From Tagaea sp. (GTDB taxonomy: Bacteria > Pseudomonadota > Alphaproteobacteria > CACIAM-22H2): a stretch of 5,411 nt of DNA. The translations under genes and the position numbers were made by a program. Location of the stretch: NCBI GenBank assembly GCA_023653245.1, contig JAMNXK010000189.1:1-5411 (forward strand). The letters are read 5' to 3'. The notes below the pieces were generated by a model. It ran no database searches, was not told the DNA's origin, and saw only the letters and a program-made list of their open reading frames with translations. This document shows, piece by piece, positions 1-5,411 of the stretch (its first letter is position 1; every line of letters begins with the position of its first letter).

Positions 1-311
1 ATCCAGAACGCCATTTGCGGCGCGCGCGCGAAGGCGGAGATCGGCGTGGCCGACAGGCTTCGCAGATAGTCCTTCAGCGCCGCCCGGTCCTCGCGCGACG
101 CCGCCAGCGCGTCGTAGGCGAAGCGCGCGACGCCGTCGGGCGAGTCCTTGCGGTACTTGACGAGCAGCGAATCCCACGCCGCGTGGTCGACGTCGCGCGT
201 CGAATTCGGGTCGTGGGCGCGCCAACGCGGCCACGCTTCGGCGGTGGGGGCGGCCATGGCGGCTCCCGGAATGAGCGCCGCGGCGACGAGCAGGAATTCG
301 CGCCGGCGCAT
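1..311 (-). CDS. DUF547 family protein with twin-arginine signal peptide (partial, 3' end beyond the left edge)
   Basis: The reverse strand reads 103 complete codons from an ATG at 311 and stays open to the window edge. The N-terminus MRRREFLLVAAAL is a Tat-type signal: R3-R4-x-F-L, a short hydrophobic stretch, then a likely cut near AMA at residues 18-20. The export route is therefore probably Tat, giving a periplasmic or envelope protein. The mature part has the DUF547 pattern: an AW-x-x-LL-x-KY segment near residues 45-53, a DG-V-x-x-x-x-Y-x-AL stretch near 59-69, a DRAALKDYLRSLS helix at 75-87, and AFW at 101-103. AFW matches the opening of the family's AFWINLYNA motif. The biochemical function of DUF547 is not established. 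The ATG lies 3 nt after the oxidoreductase stop and has no clear Shine-Dalgarno, so translation probably depends on coupling. Family call fairly sure; function unknown. Confidence 0.8.
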   Translation of the reverse strand, partial: MRRREFLLVAAALIPGAAMAAPTAEAWPRWRAHDPNSTRDVDHAAWDSLLVKYRKDSPDGVARFAYDALAASREDRAALKDYLRSLSATPISAFARAPQMAFW

Positions 312-314
312 GGG

Positions 315-1721
315 TCAGAAGGGCAGGCGGAAGAGGAAGCGCACGAGTTTGCGCGTGCGCGGGGCGAACAGTTTGGCGGTGAAGGAAGAACCCGCCGCGC
401 GCTTGCCGATTTCGGCGAGCGTCGGATAGGCGACGACCGTGCCGGCCATCGAAGCGAGGCTGAGCCCCTTCTCGACCGCGATCGTCCACGCGCCGATCGC
501 CTCGCCCGCGCGCGGGGCGACGAGCGTGGCGCCGATCACGCGGCCCTTCCGGTCGGCGACGATCTTGGCCATGCCGTGCGGCGTGGCGTCGGCCTGGGCG
601 CGGTCGTTCTCGTGCAGCGACCAGCGCGCCAGGCGGAACTCGATGCCCGCAGCCTTGGCGTCGGCCTCGGTCATGCCGACATGGGCGATCTCGGGATCGG
701 TGAAGGTCACGCGCGGAATGGCGCGTGGATCGGCCTTGGCGGGAATCTTGAAGCACAGATTCTTGATCGCGATCCCGGCGTGCCAGCCCGCCACGTGGGT
801 GAACTGCAAGCCGCCCGCGCAATCGCCCAGCGCCAGGATATCCTTGTTCGACGAGCGCAGCCGCGCGTCCACCTTGATGCCCTTGGGCTCGAAAGCCACC
901 CCGGCCGCTTCCAAGCCCAGATCGCCGATATTGGGTTTGCGCCCGGCCGCGACCAGGATGTGGCTGGCTTCGATGCGCTCGCCGTCGGCGAGGACGAGCG
1001 TGGCCGGCGCCTCGGCGCGCGCGATCTTCACCCCTTCGCGCAAGGTCACGCCGTCGCGCAGCAGCGCGTCGCGCACATGGCCGGCGGCTTCGGGATCCTC
1101 CTTGAGCAGGATGGCGGGTGCGGCTTCCAGCAGCGTCACCCGCGTGCCGAGCCGCGCGTGCGCTTGGGCGAGTTCGCAGCCGATCGGTCCGCCGCCGATC
1201 ACCACCAGATGGCTGGGCGCCGCGGACAGCTCGAACACCGTCTCGTTGGTCAGCGGCGCCAATTCCGCCAATCCCGGAATCGGCGGGATCGCGGCGCGGC
1301 TGCCCGTCGCGATCGCCCATTTGCGCGCTTCGTAGCGCTGGCCGCCGGCTTCGACCGTGCGCGGCCCGGTGAATTTCGCGCGCGCGCGGATCACCGTCAC
1401 GCCCAGACCTTCGAAGCGCGCTTGGGAATCGGCGGGTGCGATCGCCGCGATCGTCCCCTTCACATGCGCGCGGACTTGGCCGTAATCGACCGCGAAGCCG
1501 GCCGGCACGCTCACGCCGAAGCGGCCCGCCGTGCGCACGGCGTGCGCCGCATGGGCGGCGGCGATCAGCGCCTTGGACGGCACGCAGCCATAGTTCAGGC
1601 AATCGCCGCCCATCTCGTGCGCTTCGAACAGCACGACCTTGAGCCCGAGCTGCGAAGCGCCCGCGGCCAGCGACAGCCCAGCCGAGCCCGCGCCGATCAC
1701 GCCGATGTCGAACATGCTCAT
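315..1721 (-). CDS. FAD-dependent pyridine nucleotide-disulfide oxidoreductase, MerA/Lpd-like
   Basis: A 468-residue class I flavoprotein disulfide reductase. Domains in order: the FAD site VIGAGSAG at about residues 8-15; the redox-active disulfide GGDCLNYGCVPSK with C41 and C46; the NAD(P) site VIGGGPIG at about 174-181, with E199 at the end of the next strand, which hints at NADH; the second FAD motif ILALGD at about 295-300; and a C-terminal dimerisation domain. At the Lpd His-Pro-Thr-x-x-Glu position it has Y432-P-T-L-A-E437, so a Tyr replaces the catalytic His, as in MerA. It lacks MerA's N-terminal metal-binding domain and C-terminal Cys pair, so true mercuric reductase activity is unlikely. 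The tail RKLVRFLFRLPF is basic and hydrophobic. I chose the ATG at 1721 because it makes an ATGA overlap with the upstream gene and has GAAGGG 6 nt before it. A start at 1748 is also open but has less support. NCBI names a fused TVP38/FAD-oxidoreductase family, which fits this pairing. Substrate unknown. Confidence 0.9.
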   Translation of the reverse strand: MSMFDIGVIGAGSAGLSLAAGASQLGLKVVLFEAHEMGGDCLNYGCVPSKALIAAAHAAHAVRTAGRFGVSVPAGFAVDYGQVRAHVKGTIAAIAPADSQARFEGLGVTVIRARAKFTGPRTVEAGGQRYEARKWAIATGSRAAIPPIPGLAELAPLTNETVFELSAAPSHLVVIGGGPIGCELAQAHARLGTRVTLLEAAPAILLKEDPEAAGHVRDALLRDGVTLREGVKIARAEAPATLVLADGERIEASHILVAAGRKPNIGDLGLEAAGVAFEPKGIKVDARLRSSNKDILALGDCAGGLQFTHVAGWHAGIAIKNLCFKIPAKADPRAIPRVTFTDPEIAHVGMTEADAKAAGIEFRLARWSLHENDRAQADATPHGMAKIVADRKGRVIGATLVAPRAGEAIGAWTIAVEKGLSLASMAGTVVAYPTLAEIGKRAAGSSFTAKLFAPRTRKLVRFLFRLPF

Positions 1722-2428
1722 GGCGTACCCTTCTTGAAGCGATTCCACACCACCGGCACCAGCGCCAAGACGGCGAGCGCCAGCAAAGGCAGCAGCACCG
1801 GCGGCGACAGGATGATCGACAGATCCGGCCGCTCGCCGCGATCGAACACGGCGCCGAGCCCCGCCCCCACCGACGCGAACACGAACGTGCCGGGCAGGAT
1901 GCCGAAGAACGTGCCGATCACGTAAACGCGCAAGCTCACGCCCAGGAAGGCCGGCGCCAGATTCACCAGGAAGAACGGAAAGGCGGGAACCAGCCGCAAG
2001 ACCAGCAGATAGGATAGCGCGTCGCGCTTGAAGCCGTCCTCGAGCTTGCGCAAGCCGGGGCCGGCTTTGGCGCGCAACATGTCGCCCAGCGCCGTGCGCG
2101 CGGCCAAGAACAGCAGCGTCGCCCCGATGGTCGCGCCGATCACCGCCGCCAGCCCGCCCAGCCAGGTGCCGAATAGGAAGCCGCCGGTCAGCGTGGCGAC
2201 CGCGCCCCCCGGCAAGGACAGCGCCACGATCGCGATATAGGCGAGGACGAACGCCGCCAAAGCGAGACCGGTATTCGACTGGGTCCAGCCGAGCAGCAAA
2301 GCGCGGTTCTCGGCCAAGACCTCAAAGCTCAGATAACGGTGCAATCCCAGGGAATACGCGCCCGCCAGCGCCACCAAGATCGCGGCCAAAGGCAGAAAAC
2401 GAAGCCAGGGCGGGCGGGGGGTGGTCAT
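1718..2428 (-). CDS. TVP38/TMEM64 family inner-membrane protein (VTT/DedA-like domain)
   Basis: A 236-residue polytopic membrane protein. Hydrophobic segments lie near residues 10-30, 54-76, 80-111, 138-166, 168-195 and 207-228. The VTT (SNARE-associated) domain covers roughly 68-190. Its hallmarks are [17 protein letters not shown] near 71-87, the [15 protein letters not shown] segment near 97-111, and [20 protein letters not shown] near 144-163 with the typical Arg, Pro and Asn; GILPGTF follows near 176-182. VTT/DedA relatives include lipid scramblases and undecaprenyl-phosphate flippases, but the substrate of this branch is not known. The start is uncertain. ATG at 2428 has GGA 7 nt upstream and gives a family-like N-terminus. 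ATG at 2440 and GTG at 2458 are also open in frame. It is the first gene of the leftward operon and overlaps the oxidoreductase by ATGA, so coupled expression and joint function are likely. Confidence 0.9.
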   Translation of the reverse strand: MTTPRPPWLRFLPLAAILVALAGAYSLGLHRYLSFEVLAENRALLLGWTQSNTGLALAAFVLAYIAIVALSLPGGAVATLTGGFLFGTWLGGLAAVIGATIGATLLFLAARTALGDMLRAKAGPGLRKLEDGFKRDALSYLLVLRLVPAFPFFLVNLAPAFLGVSLRVYVIGTFFGILPGTFVFASVGAGLGAVFDRGERPDLSIILSPPVLLPLLALAVLALVPVVWNRFKKGTP

Positions 2429-2497
2429 CTTCGGGTCCATTGCCGGGAGAGTTCGCACCCGGTGCCCGCCAAGTTACCTTAAGTCCCCGGAATTCGA

Positions 2498-2526
2498 TGT
2501 AAAAGTGGGGGGTTGCGGCGCGTCAA
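2498..2526 (-). promoter_or_regulatory. Possible sigma70-like promoter for the leftward operon
   Basis: On the reverse strand TTGACG (2526-2521), supplied by the left arm of the inverted repeat, is followed after 17 nt by TTTACA (2503-2498). The -35 is good; the -10 matches TATAAT at only three positions. It lies 58-70 nt upstream of the candidate ATG codons of the TVP38-family gene. Weak evidence: the position and the -35 are attractive, the -10 is not. Confidence 0.35.
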
Positions 2527-2540
2527 TCGGTCGATTGACG
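2521..2540. promoter_or_regulatory. Perfect 9-bp inverted repeat, candidate operator in the divergent region
   Basis: CGTCAATCG (2521-2529), a 2-nt spacer GT, and CGATTGACG (2532-2540) form a perfect inverted repeat. Each arm ends with a TTGACG hexamer reading outward on its own strand. The right one is the -35 of the rpmH promoter. This is the geometry of a dimeric regulator's operator, but I do not recognise a known consensus. It could equally be a back-to-back pair of -35 elements without a dedicated regulator. Confidence 0.5.
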
Positions 2541-2563
2541 GACCCCCGGGGGGTCTGTATAAC
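2535..2563 (+). promoter_or_regulatory. Strong sigma70-type promoter of the rpmH operon
   Basis: TTGACG (2535-2540), a 17-nt spacer, then TATAAC (2558-2563). Each hexamer matches the consensus at five of six positions, and the spacing is ideal. Transcription would start near 2570, giving a leader of about 34 nt before the rpmH GTG. The bases after the -10 (CCCCACC) make a GC-rich discriminator, a feature of promoters repressed by ppGpp in many proteobacteria and expected for a ribosomal protein operon. Start site and control are inferred. Confidence 0.75.
2541..2555. repeat. G/C palindrome inside the rpmH promoter spacer
   Basis: GACCCCC (2541-2547), one G, then GGGGGTC (2549-2555) form a 7-bp inverted repeat that fills almost the whole interval between the -35 and -10 hexamers. 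The GGGGGT arm can also pair with ACCCCC at 2562-2567, across the -10. It may be an operator half, a DNA-shape element or chance in GC-rich DNA. Confidence 0.45.
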
Positions 2564-2603
2564 CCCCACCTCGTTTTGGCCGGAAATCCGTGGAGCAAGT
2601 CCC

Positions 2604-2738
2604 GTGAAGCGCACTTATCAGCCCAGCAAGCTCATTCGCAAGCGGCGGCACGGATTCCGGACGCGTATGGCGACCGTCGGCGGCCGCAAGGTCCTGCAGC
2701 GCCGTCGCGCCAAAGGCCGCAAGCGCCTGTCGGCCTGA
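2604..2738 (+). CDS. rpmH: 50S ribosomal protein L34
   Basis: A 44-residue basic protein of the large ribosomal subunit. The sequence opens [18 protein letters not shown] and ends [18 protein letters not shown], matching L34 along its entire length, which is the usual family size. The start is GTG at 2604, placed directly before the invariant KRTYQPS, with GGAG at 2592-2595 at 8-nt spacing. No ATG stands nearby in frame. It is the first gene of the rightward operon, about 34 nt downstream of the predicted transcription start. rnpA follows, as in most bacteria. No DnaA boxes or dnaA gene are visible on the upstream side, so this rpmH is not next to an evident origin. Confidence 0.97.
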   Translation: MKRTYQPSKLIRKRRHGFRTRMATVGGRKVLQRRRAKGRKRLSA

Positions 2739-2744
2739 GCCCAC

Positions 2745-2759
2745 CCGGCCGCCGGCCGG
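2745..2759 (+). other. GC-rich hairpin between rpmH and rnpA, possible attenuator
   Basis: CCGGCC (2745-2750), loop GCC, GGCCGG (2754-2759) make a 6-bp stem, followed by CCGTTTGTC. The T tract is only three bases, so this is at best a weak intrinsic terminator. It could act as a partial terminator or a processing or stability element separating the abundant rpmH message from rnpA. Confidence 0.35.
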
Positions 2760-2792
2760 TCCGTTTGTCGATCCGGCGTGGATGAGAGCCGC

Positions 2793-3170
2793 ATGTCCCA
2801 GACGCCGGCGACCATCGCGATACGACGCTTGAAGACCCGCCCGGAATTCCTGGCGGTAGCCGACGCGCGCCGCAAGGCCGCCGTGCACGGGCTCGTGCTG
2901 CAAGGCCGCCCGCGCGGCGACGGCACCGGCGCCATCGGCATCGGCTTCACCGCCACGCGCAAAGTGGGCGGCTCGGTCGTGCGCAACCGCGCGCGTCGCC
3001 GCTTGCGCGAGGCCGCCCGCGCCGTGCTGGCCAAGAAGGGGCTGGCGGGCTGGGACTACGTCGCCATCGCGCGTGGCGAGACCGGCGACCGGCCCTTCCT
3101 CGATCTGATCGACGATTTCGAGCGCGCGCTCGCCAAACTCGCCAAGCCCGCCAATGGGGGGGCCGCATGA
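2793..3170 (+). CDS. rnpA: Ribonuclease P protein component
   Basis: A 125-residue basic protein that assists the catalytic RNase P RNA in trimming the 5' leader of precursor tRNAs. The family layout is present: an [12 protein letters not shown] helix at residues 11-22, a central [15 protein letters not shown] strand near 46-60, the signature arginine motif [15 protein letters not shown] at 62-76 with the central R64-N65-R66, and a GWDYVAIAR strand at 86-94. I chose the ATG at 2793 because GAGAG (2784-2788) lies just before it. A GTG at 2778 would add five residues and lacks a ribosome binding site. The C-terminus runs on past the usual core as an Ala/Lys/Gly tail. The stop overlaps the yidD start by ATGA. 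Identification rests on the RNR motif and on the position after rpmH. Confidence 0.95.
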   Translation: MSQTPATIAIRRLKTRPEFLAVADARRKAAVHGLVLQGRPRGDGTGAIGIGFTATRKVGGSVVRNRARRRLREAARAVLAKKGLAGWDYVAIARGETGDRPFLDLIDDFERALAKLAKPANGGAA

Positions 3171-3406
3171 TCGCGCGAATCCTCGACGCGGCCGTCGTCG
3201 CGTATCAGTGGACGCTGCGCCCCGTCCTCGGCGCCAATTGCCGCTATCTGCCCAGCTGCTCGGACTACGCGCGCGAAGCGCTGGCCGAACACGGCGCCGC
3301 GCGCGGAACTTGGCTCGCCGCGCGGCGCGTCTGCCGTTGCCATCCGTGGGGCGGGTTCGGGTTCGACCCCGTCCCGCCGCGCATCTCCTCGCCGCCGAAT
3401 TTCTAG
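3167..3406 (+). CDS. yidD: Membrane protein insertion efficiency factor YidD
   Basis: A 79-residue protein that assists YidC- and Sec-dependent insertion of inner-membrane proteins and associates with the inner face of the membrane through an amphipathic N-terminus. The family signature is complete: an [19 protein letters not shown] core near residues 17-35, [11 protein letters not shown] near 37-47, and a C-R-C-H-P-W-G-G motif at 56-63, followed by FGFDPVP. Cysteines at 25, 31, 56 and 58 are in the family pattern. The ATG at 3167 overlaps the rnpA stop (ATGA), and a run of seven G (3156-3162) just before it can serve as ribosome binding site. It ends 15 nt before yidC, the usual partner gene. 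Confidence 0.96.
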   Translation: MIARILDAAVVAYQWTLRPVLGANCRYLPSCSDYAREALAEHGAARGTWLAARRVCRCHPWGGFGFDPVPPRISSPPNF

Positions 3407-3421
3407 GATCGATTCCAACCC

Positions 3422-5218
3422 ATGCAGTTCGACAACAAGAATCTCTGGCTCGCGATCGGCCTGTCCTTGGCCATCATGTTCGGCTTCGAGTTTCTCTGGA
3501 ACCAGCCGCGCGTGCAGCAGCAAAAGGCCCTCGAAGCCGAGCGCCGCGCGAGTGCGGAAATGGCCCAAGCCCCGCAAGCCGGCGCGCCGAGTGCTGCGCC
3601 CGCAGCACCCGCGACGGCCACCGGCGCCCCGCCCGCCCCCGGCTCGATCGCGGCGAACCTGACGGCGGCGCCCAATCCCGATCGCACCGCGATCATCTCC
3701 CAAGCGCCGCGCGTGACCATCGAGGGGCCGGGTTTGTCGGGCTCGATCCTGCTGCAAGGCGGATTGATCGACGACCTGAAGCTCATGAATTATCGCCAGA
3801 CGGTGGAGAAGGACGCGCCGCCGGTCGTCCTGCTCTCCCCGCGCGGTGCCGCGAACACCTATTTCGCCGAGACCGGCTGGGTCGCCGCCGGCGGCACGCC
3901 CGCTCTGCCCTCGCACGACACGCTGTGGACCGCCGACCGGACGACGCTGTCGCCCGGCAATCCGGTGACGCTCACCTGGGACAACGGCCAAGGCCTGCGC
4001 TTCGAGCGCAAGATCGCGCTCGACGACACCTACTTCTTCCGCATCGACCAGCGCGTGACCAACACGGGCGCCGCACCCGTCGCCTTGCACGCCTATTCGC
4101 TGGCCAGCCGCTTCGGCACGCCGGTACTCGGCGGCTACTACATCCTGCACGAAGGCCCGATCGGCGTGTTCGGCGAAAAGCTGCAGGAGCCGTCCTACCA
4201 GGATCTGCGCGAGAAGCGCACGATCTCGCAGCAATCGCGCGGCGGCTGGCTCGGCATCGTCGACAAGTATTGGCTCGTGGCGCTGGTGCCCGAGCAGAAC
4301 CGCGACGTGACCGCGCGCTTCACCTGGTCGCTGTCGGGCGGTGCGGATCGCTACCAGGTCGATTATCTCGGCCCCTTGGCGAATATCGCGCCCGGCCAAT
4401 CGGCCGAATCGACGACGCGGCTGTTCGCCGGCGCGAAGGAAGTGCATCTGCTCGACCGCTACGCCGAGCGCTACGGAATTCCGCTGTTCGACCGCGCCAT
4501 CGATTTCGGCTGGTTCTACTTCATGACCAAGCCGATGTTCATCGCGTTGGATTGGCTCAACAAGCTGGTCGGCAATTTCGGCATCGCGATCATCCTGTTC
4601 ACCATCGCGATCAAGATCCTGTTCTTCCCCCTCGCCAACAAATCCTACAAGGCGATGGCGAAGATGAAGATGCTCCAGCCCGAGATGGAGAAGCTCAAGG
4701 AGAAGTTCGGCGAAGACCGCCAGCGCATGAGCCAGGAGATGATGCAGCTCTACAAGCGCGCCGGCGCCAATCCACTGTCGGGCTGCCTGCCGATCCTGAT
4801 CCAGATCCCGGTCTTCTTCGCGCTCTACAAGGTGCTGTTCGTCACCATCGAAATGCGCCACGCGCCGTTCTTCGGCTGGATCCAGGATCTGTCGGCGCAC
4901 GATCCGACCTCGCTGTTCAACCTGTTCGGCCTGATCCCGTGGGACGTGCCGCAATTCCTGGAGATCGGCGTGTGGCCCCTCATCATGGGCGTCACGATGT
5001 TCTTGCAGCAGAAGCTGAACCCGCAGCCCGTCGATCCGATCCAGGCCAAGATCTTCCTCACCCTGCCCTTCGTGTTCACGGTCATGCTGGCCTCCTTCCC
5101 GGCCGGACTCGTGATCTACTGGGCGGTCAACAACACGCTGTCGATCGCGCAACAATGGCTGATCATGAAGCGGCTGGAAGGCACGCCTTTGGCGCCCCCG
5201 GGCAAGGCGAAAACCTGA
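3422..5218 (+). CDS. yidC: Membrane protein insertase YidC (Oxa1/Alb3 family)
   Basis: A 598-residue inner-membrane insertase that places proteins into the membrane alone or with SecYEG. Layout: an N-terminal transmembrane anchor at about residues 7-25; an Ala/Pro-rich linker near 48-75; a large periplasmic P1 domain, about 95-355, of beta-rich sequence; then the conserved five-helix core from about 362 to 575. K398 in IAIKILFFPLANKSY sits where the groove Arg of E. coli YidC lies, a conservative change. Cytoplasmic loop C1 (about 405-448) is the charged, helical hairpin segment ending in KRAGANPLSGCLP. The final core segment contains FPAGLVIYWAVNN, a YidC hallmark. The long P1 domain marks it as the Gram-negative type. 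AGGA at 3405-3408 is a weak, distant ribosome binding site, so coupling to yidD may help. The end overlaps the engB frame. Confidence 0.97.
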   Translation: MQFDNKNLWLAIGLSLAIMFGFEFLWNQPRVQQQKALEAERRASAEMAQAPQAGAPSAAPAAPATATGAPPAPGSIAANLTAAPNPDRTAIISQAPRVTIEGPGLSGSILLQGGLIDDLKLMNYRQTVEKDAPPVVLLSPRGAANTYFAETGWVAAGGTPALPSHDTLWTADRTTLSPGNPVTLTWDNGQGLRFERKIALDDTYFFRIDQRVTNTGAAPVALHAYSLASRFGTPVLGGYYILHEGPIGVFGEKLQEPSYQDLREKRTISQQSRGGWLGIVDKYWLVALVPEQNRDVTARFTWSLSGGADRYQVDYLGPLANIAPGQSAESTTRLFAGAKEVHLLDRYAERYGIPLFDRAIDFGWFYFMTKPMFIALDWLNKLVGNFGIAIILFTIAIKILFFPLANKSYKAMAKMKMLQPEMEKLKEKFGEDRQRMSQEMMQLYKRAGANPLSGCLPILIQIPVFFALYKVLFVTIEMRHAPFFGWIQDLSAHDPTSLFNLFGLIPWDVPQFLEIGVWPLIMGVTMFLQQKLNPQPVDPIQAKIFLTLPFVFTVMLASFPAGLVIYWAVNNTLSIAQQWLIMKRLEGTPLAPPGKAKT

Positions 5219-5411
5219 CCCCCGAGGCGATCGAAGCGGCGCGCCGCCTGTTCGTCGGCCCATGCGAGTTTCTCGCCGGGGCCGCGACGCTCGACGCGAT
5301 TCCCGCCCCCTCCTTGCCCGAGATCGCGCTCGCCGGCCGCTCGAATGTCGGCAAGTCGAGCTTGATCAACGCGCTCACCGGGCGCGGCAACACCGCGCGC
5401 GTGTCCAAGCA
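5155..5411 (+). CDS. engB: Ribosome biogenesis GTP-binding protein YihA/YsxC (partial, cut by the right edge)
   Basis: The first 85 codons of the EngB GTPase, which is needed for assembly of the large ribosomal subunit. The G1/Walker A motif G-R-S-N-V-G-K-S-S is at residues 61-69 in the context PEIALAGRSNVGKSSLINAL, which is diagnostic for this family. The preceding segment CEFLAGAATLDAIP matches the usual N-terminal strand. Sequence ends after ARVSK, just before the expected PGRT switch region, so G2-G5 are not visible. The ATG at 5155 is the only standard start that leaves a full N-terminal segment, but it overlaps yidC by 64 nt and lacks a clear ribosome binding site. An alternative is CTG at 5215, overlapping the yidC stop as CTGA, with AAGG at 5204-5207. 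Identity sure, start not. Confidence 0.93.
   Translation, partial: MADHEAAGRHAFGAPGQGENLTPEAIEAARRLFVGPCEFLAGAATLDAIPAPSLPEIALAGRSNVGKSSLINALTGRGNTARVSK

Noticed and set aside
315..1721. Mercuric resistance (mer) operon
   Set aside because: There are no merR, merT or merP genes, and the oxidoreductase has neither the N-terminal metal-binding domain nor the C-terminal Cys pair.
15..1925. A 636-codon open frame on the plus strand across the oxidoreductase and VTT genes
   Set aside because: It lies antisense to two genes with clear family motifs, is packed with Arg, Ala, Gly and His, crosses gene borders and shows no domain. It is typical of antisense frames in GC-rich coding DNA.
2455..2465. 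Short inverted repeat GCACC-C-GGTGC near the alternative GTG start of the VTT gene
   Set aside because: Five-base arms are common by chance in DNA this GC-rich; nothing else supports a function.
2441..2603. Replication origin next to rpmH
   Set aside because: No DnaA-box cluster or AT-rich unwinding stretch is visible, and the neighbour is not dnaA. In alphaproteobacteria the origin is generally elsewhere.
2618..3034. Minus-strand open frames over rpmH and rnpA
   Set aside because: Low-complexity Arg/Ala-rich translation opposite two conserved genes; no ribosome binding site or family motif.
3056..5263. A 735-codon open frame on the minus strand across yidD and yidC
   Set aside because: It is antisense to unmistakable yidC and yidD, very rich in Arg, Glu, Asp, Gln and His as expected from reversed GC-biased codons, and has no recognisable fold or start signal.
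1..5411. Defence system, phage or insertion sequence content
   Set aside because: All coding space is explained by the cassette and the housekeeping cluster; no transposase, integrase, terminal repeats or direct repeat arrays are visible.

Overview
This is a strongly GC-rich window, with G or C at most third codon positions. It looks like a chromosomal piece of an alphaproteobacterium, most likely of the Rhodospirillales type. The clue is the order rpmH-rnpA-yidD-yidC-engB together with the style of the proteins. The lineage is inferred from gene order and protein features; no database search was possible. I see no mobile element, CRISPR array, tRNA or rRNA.

Left part (about 1-2440, all on the minus strand, transcribed leftward). 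Three tightly packed genes read in this order: a TVP38/TMEM64 (VTT/DedA-like) membrane protein, a MerA/Lpd-like FAD-dependent disulfide oxidoreductase, and a DUF547 protein with a twin-arginine signal peptide, which is cut by the left edge. The first two genes overlap by ATGA. The third starts 3 nt after the stop of the second. This suggests one polycistronic, translationally coupled mRNA. The biological role is not established. The set pairs an inner-membrane VTT protein, a cytosolic flavin/disulfide enzyme and an exported protein, and it is the most interesting group here.

Middle (about 2441-2603). This is a divergent intergenic region. It holds a convincing sigma70-type promoter for rpmH: TTGACG, a 17-nt spacer, TATAAC, then a C-rich discriminator. 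A perfect 9-bp inverted repeat at 2521-2540 carries a TTGACG -35-like hexamer on both strands, so the two operons may share a back-to-back promoter or operator. A second, G/C palindrome fills most of the rpmH promoter spacer.

Right part (2604-5411, plus strand). This is the housekeeping cluster: rpmH (ribosomal protein L34, GTG start), rnpA (RNase P protein), yidD (membrane insertion efficiency factor), yidC (membrane protein insertase) and the start of engB/yihA (ribosome-assembly GTPase), which is cut by the right edge. Spacing is tight, with an ATGA overlap between rnpA and yidD and an overlap between yidC and engB. The cluster links ribosome and tRNA maturation to membrane protein insertion. 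In relatives argB often follows engB, but that lies outside the window.
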